Shown here: in pieces, positions 59,112 through 64,000 of the stretch
Numbering within the stretch: the stretch's first letter is position 1
Layout of the letters: each line of letters starts with the position of its first letter
Assembly (NCBI GenBank): GCA_035551675.1
Contig: DASZMV010000005.1
Coordinates: forward strand, 1-64,000
DNA length: 64,000 nucleotides
Direction of reading: 5' to 3'
Origin: JAFECT01 sp035551675
GTDB taxonomy: Bacteria > Pseudomonadota > Alphaproteobacteria > Caulobacterales > Caulobacteraceae
Program-made: the position numbers and the translations under genes
The notes under the pieces: model-generated
Seen by the model: the letters and a program-made list of their open reading frames with translations, nothing else
Databases searched by the model: none
What the model was told of the DNA's origin: nothing

Positions 59112-59314
59112 GCGGCGGAGAATGCGCCCCCGTCAATGACCGCACCCTGAGGACGCCTTGCAGCCAGCTTTCAGGCTTGGGGCGGGATTGTGGCGGGCTG
59201 GGGTATCGTCCCGAGCCTTCAAAAGGCCAAGCTTGTCCTTACCGTTCAGGTTGTTACAGTCGCCCCTGAAGCGGGCCCGCCTGTGGGGCGGAGTCCGGGC
59301 GAGAGGTCGAGCCA

Positions 59315-60367
59315 ATGTCGCAGGCTCCCATCGAGCGTCGCGGCGCGTTCGCGGACGCTGACCGGGTCGAGCGGGCGCGCTGTTACGGCGCCCTGGACCT
59401 CGGCACCAACAATTGCCGCCTGTTGATCGCCACCCCTGCCCGCGGCGGCGGCTTCCGCATCGTCGAGGCCTTTTCCCGCATCGTGCGCCTGGGCGAGGGC
59501 CTGTCTCGGACCGGCGAGCTGCAGCCCGAGGCCATGGAGCGGGCGATCGCGGCGCTGCGCGTCTGCGCCGACAAGGTGCGACGCCGCCAGGTCGTGCGCC
59601 TGCGCGCGGTGGCCACCCAAGCCTGCCGCTCGGCCTCCAACGGCCAAGCCTTCGTCGACCGGGTCGAACGCGAGACCGGGCTGAAGCTCACCGTCATCAC
59701 CCCCGACGAGGAGGCGCGCCTGTCGGTGGCCGGCTGCGCCAACCTGCTGGATCCGTCGGCCGAGGCCGCGCTGGTGGTCGACGTCGGCGGCGGCTCGACC
59801 GAGTTGTCCTGGGTCGCCATCGACGGCGAGAACCCCGAGCGCGTGCGCACCGACGTCAAGGCGTGGCTGTCGATCCCCATCGGGGTGGTGACGCTGGCGG
59901 AACGGTTCCCGGAACCCGACGCCGACAAGGACCCTTGGTTCGCCGAAATGGTGGCCGCGGTCAGCGCGGAAATCTCGGCCTTTAACCGCGCCGAGGGCAT
60001 GCGCCCGGTGTTCGATGCGGGACGCGCGCACATGGTCGGCACCTCGGGCGCGATCACCAGCCTCGCGGGCCTGCATCTCGGCCTGCCGAAGTACGAGCGT
60101 GCGCGTGTCGACGGACTGTGGATGAATGCTGCGCAGTGCCGCGCGGCGGCGCGGCGGCTGATCGACGTCGATGCGGCGGCGCGCGCGGCGGAACCGTGCA
60201 TCGGCAAGGACCGCGCCGATCTGGTGCTCGCGGGCGCGGCGATCCTGCAGGCGGTGCAGGACAACTGGCCCTGCGAACGCGTCCGCGTCGCCGACCGCGG
60301 CTTGCGCGAGGGAATGCTCATCTCTTTGATGAAAAACCGCCGACGCCGGCGGCGACGCGGGCGGTAG
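59315..60367 (+). CDS. Ppx/GppA phosphatase family protein
   Basis: A 350-residue exopolyphosphatase or pppGpp phosphatase of the ASKHA fold. Motifs are GALDLGTNNCRLLIA, RAVATQACRSASN, VVDVGGGSTELSW and MVGTSGAITSLAGLHLG. It is shorter than E. coli Ppx (no C-terminal domains), as usual for alphaproteobacteria. GAGAGG precedes the ATG. The very basic tail NRRRRRRRGR is notable. It acts on polyphosphate or the stringent-response nucleotide, but which one cannot be told from sequence. Confidence 0.92.
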   Translation: MSQAPIERRGAFADADRVERARCYGALDLGTNNCRLLIATPARGGGFRIVEAFSRIVRLGEGLSRTGELQPEAMERAIAALRVCADKVRRRQVVRLRAVATQACRSASNGQAFVDRVERETGLKLTVITPDEEARLSVAGCANLLDPSAEAALVVDVGGGSTELSWVAIDGENPERVRTDVKAWLSIPIGVVTLAERFPEPDADKDPWFAEMVAAVSAEISAFNRAEGMRPVFDAGRAHMVGTSGAITSLAGLHLGLPKYERARVDGLWMNAAQCRAAARRLIDVDAAARAAEPCIGKDRADLVLAGAAILQAVQDNWPCERVRVADRGLREGMLISLMKNRRRRRRRGR

Positions 60368-60368
60368 G

Positions 60369-60597
60369 AAGAGAGTCCACGGACACACACGGACACACAC
60401 GGATCGCTGACGCCGACGTGGTGCGGTCGCTTTTTTATTGCCCACGAAAAACACGAAAAGGCTTTAGAGCCTGCGCCGAAGGCGCATTCGAAAATCAGGG
60501 CGCTTCGCGCCGGAGCCTGATACGCGACGCGTTCGTGTTTTTCGTGGGCAGTCTTTCTTCTATCCGTGTGTGTCCGTGTGGGTCCGTGGACTCTCTT
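60369..60597. repeat. 229-base nested palindromic element
   Basis: Outer arms 60369-60404 and 60562-60597 are 36-base inverted copies with a single mismatch, made of GGACACACAC-type units. Inner arms 60440-60457 and 60532-60549 are a perfect 18-bp inverted pair (GCCCACGAAAAACACGAA). Inside are four small hairpins: 60459-60472, 60472-60486, 60494-60521 and, within it, 60499-60511. The element exactly fills the gap between convergent ppx and the cyclophilin gene. Similar TCCGTGTGTCCGTG repeats occur in many bacterial genomes from memory. Confidence 0.9.
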
Positions 60598-60610
60598 TCG
60601 TAAGCGCGGC

Positions 60611-61378
60611 TCACTTCACCTCGACCGGCGGAACCACCAGGCAGATGTTGTCGAGGTAACCGCCGTTGGTCTGTTCGGCTTTTTCGATGGCGGCCTGGAA
60701 GGTCGGCGTGCCCGGGTCGGCGACCAGGACCTTGGGACGCTCCGCTTCGGGTAGCTCGGACGCGATGTGCGCCTTGATCAGATGGTCGGGCGCGGGCGGC
60801 GGTTCGCCGGGCGCCATCTGTCGCAACACGTCCTGGCCCGCGACCACGCGGCCCCAGGCGGTGAAGGTGCGGTCGAGCGAGAGCGCGGGACCGGTCAGGA
60901 AGAAGATCTGCGAATCGGCGCTGTTGGGGTCGTCGTAGTGGGCGGTGGAGGCTGTCCCCGGACAGAACTTGGGCCAAGCGGTTCCGTCCGCGTCGACCGC
61001 GACCGGCATGCCGCCGGAGAAGCCCGCACCCAGAACCACCGGCTTGATCGGCGCCGCCGGATGGAAGCTGAACTCGGCCTTCAGCGTCCCCATGCCGGAG
61101 GTATTGTCGCCGCCGACGGTCTTGGTCCCGGTCTGAACCACGAAATTCGGCTGCACGCGGTAGAAGACGTCGTCGTCGAAGTAGCCCTTGCGCACCAGCG
61201 CCTTCACCCGCGCCACATGGTTGGGCGCGATGTCGGGACGAAGCTCGACGATCACCCGCCCCTTCGAGGTGTCGACCACCAACAGGTTGTCGGGATCGAC
61301 CGGATGGAAGTCGTCCGCGAACGCCGGCGCCGCGGCGAGCGACAAGACCGCCGCAGCAACAAGCGCTCGCCCACGCAT
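60611..61378 (-). CDS. Exported cyclophilin-type peptidyl-prolyl isomerase
   Basis: A 255-residue exported PPIase (signal peptide about 1-21). The cyclophilin core has YRVQPNFVVQTG, where the usual FHRVI-F-QGGD has the catalytic Arg but Tyr for the neighbouring His. DSQIFFLTGPALSLDRTFTAWGRVVAGQD covers the active-site region. It overlaps the next upstream cyclophilin by TGATG, so the two are co-translated. It probably helps fold exported proteins. Confidence 0.88.
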   Translation of the reverse strand: MRGRALVAAAVLSLAAAPAFADDFHPVDPDNLLVVDTSKGRVIVELRPDIAPNHVARVKALVRKGYFDDDVFYRVQPNFVVQTGTKTVGGDNTSGMGTLKAEFSFHPAAPIKPVVLGAGFSGGMPVAVDADGTAWPKFCPGTASTAHYDDPNSADSQIFFLTGPALSLDRTFTAWGRVVAGQDVLRQMAPGEPPPAPDHLIKAHIASELPEAERPKVLVADPGTPTFQAAIEKAEQTNGGYLDNICLVVPPVEVK

Positions 61379-62289
61379 CAGCGCACCTGGCTCGGGATGT
61401 CGACGTCGCAGATCGAGAAGTCGGCGCCCCTCTCCTTGCGGACGCGGTCGACGATGGCCTGGAAGGGCTTGCTCGTCGCCGACAGCACCAGCACACGCGG
61501 ACGGCCCGCCTCGGGCATGTCCGCGAGGACCTGCACCTTGGTCATTACGTCGGGGTCGACCACCGGCTCGCCGGTCTTCAGGTTCTTCACCACGTCCTCG
61601 CCCGCGACCACCCGGCCCCAGGCGGTGTAGCGTTTCTCGAGCGACGGATAGCTGTCGCGCATCAGGAAGAACTGGCTGTTGGCGCTGTCGTCCTCGTTGC
61701 CGCGCGCGGCGCCGGCCACGCCCGGACAGAACAGGCCCCAGGCCCAGACCTTATGGTCGGCGGTGATGTCCATGGCCGCGTCCGGCTGGGTCGCGATCGG
61801 CAGGTCGCCGAGAAAGCCCACCACCGTGCCCGACGGGGCCGCGATCGGAACGTAGGGCACATTGGCGTCGCGGCGGAAGGTGAACTCGGCCTTCACATTG
61901 GGATAGGTCGACTGCCCTTCGCCGGTGCCCAGCGGATCGCCGGTCTGGGCCATGAAGCCGTCGATGACGCGGTGCCACTTCAGCCCGTCGTAGAAGCGCT
62001 GACGGGTGAGCAGCTTCACGCGTTCGACGAACTGCGGCGCCGCCTGGGGGTCCATCTCGACGAAGATGCGGCCCTTGGTGGTGTCGATCACCAGGACGTT
62101 CTGCGGATCGAGTTCGCGCCAGTCGTCGGCCGAGGCGGCCGGTTGGGCGGCGGCGGCGGCCTTTTCCTTCTTCGGCTTGGGCGCGCCGCCGAGATGAAAG
62201 GCGGCGAAGGCCGGGGCGGCGATCAGGCCCACCGCGGCGGCGACGGCGAGCGCCCACAAAGCGCTCCGGGAATTCGTCATCGATCTCAT
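61378..62289 (-). CDS. Exported cyclophilin-type peptidyl-prolyl isomerase
   Basis: A 303-residue exported PPIase with a long N-terminal segment: signal peptide to about 30, then a Lys/Ala-rich linker (PKPKKEKAAAAAQPA). The core has KWHRVIDGFMAQTGDP, canonical including Arg and His, and NSQFFLMRDSYPSLEKRYTAWGRVVAGEDVV. The start ATG overlaps the coaD stop (ATGA). It shares WGRVVAGxDV and the general layout with the next cyclophilin, so they are tandem paralogs. The gyrA-coaD-ppi-ppi order is typical of Caulobacterales from memory. Confidence 0.9.
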   Translation of the reverse strand: MRSMTNSRSALWALAVAAAVGLIAAPAFAAFHLGGAPKPKKEKAAAAAQPAASADDWRELDPQNVLVIDTTKGRIFVEMDPQAAPQFVERVKLLTRQRFYDGLKWHRVIDGFMAQTGDPLGTGEGQSTYPNVKAEFTFRRDANVPYVPIAAPSGTVVGFLGDLPIATQPDAAMDITADHKVWAWGLFCPGVAGAARGNEDDSANSQFFLMRDSYPSLEKRYTAWGRVVAGEDVVKNLKTGEPVVDPDVMTKVQVLADMPEAGRPRVLVLSATSKPFQAIVDRVRKERGADFSICDVDIPSQVR

Positions 62290-62777
62290 CCTTTGAATTT
62301 CGCCCGCACCTTTTTCGCCACCCTCGGCGGCAAAAATGGGTCGATATTGCCTCCGAGCCGCGCGATTTCCTTCACCAGCCGCGAGGCGATTGCCTGGTGG
62401 CGCGGATCGGCCATCAGGAACACGGTCTCGATCTCGCGATTGAGTTGCTGGTTCATGGCGGTCATCTGGAACTCGTACTCGAAGTCGGCGACGGCGCGGA
62501 GCCCTCGCACGATGATGCCAGCCCCGATCTCCTCGGCGAAAGCCATCAGCAGGCTGTCGAATGGTCGCACCTCGATGCGGCCGTCATAGACGTCGCCCAG
62601 CTCCTCGCGGACCATGGCGACGCGTTCGTCCAGGTCGAACAGCGGTCCCTTGTCGGCGTTGACCGCCACCCCGATGACGAGGCGATCGACCAGTTTCACC
62701 GCCCGGCCGATGATGTCGATATGGCCGTTGGTGACCGGATCGAAGGTCCCCGGATAGAGCCCGACGCGCACAACCAT
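62286..62777 (-). CDS. coaD: Phosphopantetheine adenylyltransferase CoaD
   Basis: A 163-residue cytoplasmic enzyme of CoA synthesis: 4'-phosphopantetheine plus ATP gives dephospho-CoA. The nucleotide motif is YPGTFDPVTNGHIDII, followed by GIIVRGLRAVADFEYE and the C-terminal ISS-region equivalent (IASRLVKEIARLGG). Length is standard. It lies 20 bases after gyrA and overlaps the cyclophilin by ATGA. Confidence 0.97.
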   Translation of the reverse strand: MVVRVGLYPGTFDPVTNGHIDIIGRAVKLVDRLVIGVAVNADKGPLFDLDERVAMVREELGDVYDGRIEVRPFDSLLMAFAEEIGAGIIVRGLRAVADFEYEFQMTAMNQQLNREIETVFLMADPRHQAIASRLVKEIARLGGNIDPFLPPRVAKKVRAKFKG

Positions 62778-62797
62778 CGCCGCCCCCTTTCGCCCGA

Positions 62798-64000
62798 TCA
62801 GGCGCCGTCGTCCGGCGCACCGTCGTTATCGCCGCCGCTTTCGATGCCGTTTTCGCCACCGGCGTCGTTCTCGTCCTCACCGTCGGCCGCTTCGGCCAGA
62901 TGCTCGACCGAGACCACGCGTTCGTCGTTGGCGGTGCGGAAGATGATTACGCCCTGGGTGTTGCGGCTGGCGACCCGGATCCGGCCCACCGGGACGCGGA
63001 TCAGCTGGCCGCCGTCGGTCACCAGCAGAATCTCGTCGCCCTGCTCCACCGGGAAGGAGGCCACCAGCTTGCCGCCCTTGCGCGACAGGTCGTGGGCCAT
63101 CAGCCCCTGTCCGCCGCGACCGGTGCGCCGGTAGTCGAAGGACGAGGTCCGCTTGCCGAGGCCCGTGTCGGCGACGGTGAGAATGAACTGCTCGGCCGCG
63201 CCGAGTTCGGCGATGCGTTCGGGGCTCAGCGTGGTTTCGTCGCCGCCGGTTTCTTCGTCCTCGTCGGGTGTGGGCTCGTCGGGCGCGGCCGCGGCGTCGT
63301 CGGGTTCTTCGCCCTGGGCGGCCGCGAGCATGGTGCGCTCGTGCTTCAGATAGGCCGCGCGTTCGGCTGGGCTCGCGTCGACCCGGCGCAGGACGGCCAT
63401 GGAGATGACCTTGTCGCCGGTTTTCAGCCGCACGCCGCGCACGCCCGTGGAGTCGCGCCCCTTGAACACCCGCACCTCGTCCACCGCGAAGCGGATGCAG
63501 CGCGCGTCGGCCGTGGTCAAAAGAACGTCCTGGTCCTCGGTGCACAGCGCCACGCCGACGATGGCGTCGCCGTCGTCGAGCTTCATGGCGATCTTGCCGG
63601 CGCGGTTGACCGTGGCGAAATCGGACAGCTTGTTCCTGCGCACGTCGCCCGAGCGAGTGGCGAACATGATGTCGTAACCGTCCCAGGTCGCCTCGTCCTC
63701 GGGCAGCGGCAGGACGTTCATGATCGTCTCGCCGGGCTCGATCGGCAGCAGGTTCACGAAAGCCTTGCCCTTGGACGTCGGCGTGCCGAGGGGCAAGCGC
63801 CAGACCTTCAGCTTGTAAGCCTTGCCGTTGGACGCGAAGAACAGGACCGGCGCGTGGGTCGAGGCGGAGAACACGCCGACGATGGCGTCCTCGTCCTTCA
63901 TCGCCATGCCCGAGCGGCCTTTACCGCCATGGTGCTGGGTGCGGTAGTCCGCCAGACGCGTGCGCTTCACGTAACCGGAGTGGGTGACGGTGACGACCAT
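62798..64000 (-). CDS. gyrA: DNA gyrase subunit A, C-terminal part (5' end outside window)
   Basis: The C-terminal 400 residues of GyrA; the gene runs off the right edge. The DNA-wrapping beta-pinwheel domain is visible with the GyrA box QHHGGKGRSG and repeated blades (VTHSGYVKRT, FATRSGDVRRNKL, RTGRGGQGLMAHDLSRKGG, VTDGGQLIRVPV). Between blades is an acidic insert (about residues 225-275 of this part, rich in Glu and Asp) and an acidic, Gly-rich tail. Alphaproteobacterial GyrA commonly has this insert. coaD follows 20 bases downstream. Confidence 0.96.
   Translation of the reverse strand: MVVTVTHSGYVKRTRLADYRTQHHGGKGRSGMAMKDEDAIVGVFSASTHAPVLFFASNGKAYKLKVWRLPLGTPTSKGKAFVNLLPIEPGETIMNVLPLPEDEATWDGYDIMFATRSGDVRRNKLSDFATVNRAGKIAMKLDDGDAIVGVALCTEDQDVLLTTADARCIRFAVDEVRVFKGRDSTGVRGVRLKTGDKVISMAVLRRVDASPAERAAYLKHERTMLAAAQGEEPDDAAAAPDEPTPDEDEETGGDETTLSPERIAELGAAEQFILTVADTGLGKRTSSFDYRRTGRGGQGLMAHDLSRKGGKLVASFPVEQGDEILLVTDGGQLIRVPVGRIRVASRNTQGVIIFRTANDERVVSVEHLAEAADGEDENDAGGENGIESGGDNDGAPDDGA

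Noticed and set aside
57696..60597. CRISPR array
   Set aside because: The repeats are inverted pairs with 9-10-base units and no regular spacers, and there are no cas genes.

Overview
The window is GC-rich DNA with densely packed genes, many joined by ATGA, GTGA or TGATG start/stop overlaps. Several features suggest an alphaproteobacterium, most likely of the Caulobacterales. These are the block gyrA-coaD with two cyclophilins, the FecI/FecR/TonB-receptor systems, the ast arginine genes, and a GyrA C-terminal domain with an acidic insert. The assignment is an inference from gene content, not from a database search. No rRNA, tRNA, insertion sequence, phage gene or CRISPR array was seen.

Region by region. 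0.0-6.0 kb: an AT-rich non-coding stretch, a Crp/Fnr-type regulator, and a two-component cluster. The cluster has a minus-strand operon (PAS kinase, receiver, kinase, receiver-kinase) and, divergent from it, two single receivers. 6.0-14.6 kb: a divergent catabolic cluster under a TetR-type regulator, with a TonB-dependent receptor and esterase on one strand and an MFS transporter, amidase and acyl-CoA ligase on the other. 14.6-16.1 kb: a secreted M28 peptidase. 16.2-23.0 kb: a tightly overlapping minus-strand operon for a polyamine-type ABC importer flanked by two PLP enzymes. 23.1-36.0 kb: a peptide-scavenging locus. An ECF sigma factor, a FecR anti-sigma factor and a large STN-type TonB receptor are followed by five secreted or periplasmic hydrolases (S9, DUF885, Xaa-Pro-dipeptidase-like amidohydrolase, two M1-like). 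36.2-41.7 kb: a duplicated module of two large secreted esterases and two membrane-anchored proteins of unknown family, ending in a strong terminator. 41.7-48.1 kb: a penicillin-acylase-family enzyme, a stress-type SDR, two small secreted proteins, a Ste24-like protein that has lost its zinc-site residues, and a sterol-desaturase-like membrane oxygenase. 48.2-55.1 kb: an acyl-CoA synthetase and the arginine succinyltransferase operon (M20 hydrolase, astA, astD, astB). 55.1-64.0 kb: a secreted unknown, a bicovalent flavin oxidase, phenylalanine hydroxylase, HspQ, Ppx/GppA, two cyclophilins, coaD and the 3' part of gyrA.

Taken together this looks like a free-living scavenger of peptides, amino acids and acylated or amidated compounds. 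Amino-acid themes recur: peptidases, aminotransferases, the AST pathway and phenylalanine hydroxylase. A shared upstream motif (23.0, 34.3 and 40.6 kb) may tie three of the uptake/hydrolase operons together. Other points of interest are the esterase/unknown-protein module, start-codon-proximal hairpins that bury the ribosome binding site (45.06 and 58.72 kb), two nested palindromic elements between convergent genes (57.7 and 60.4 kb), and the pseudo-protease at 46-47 kb.
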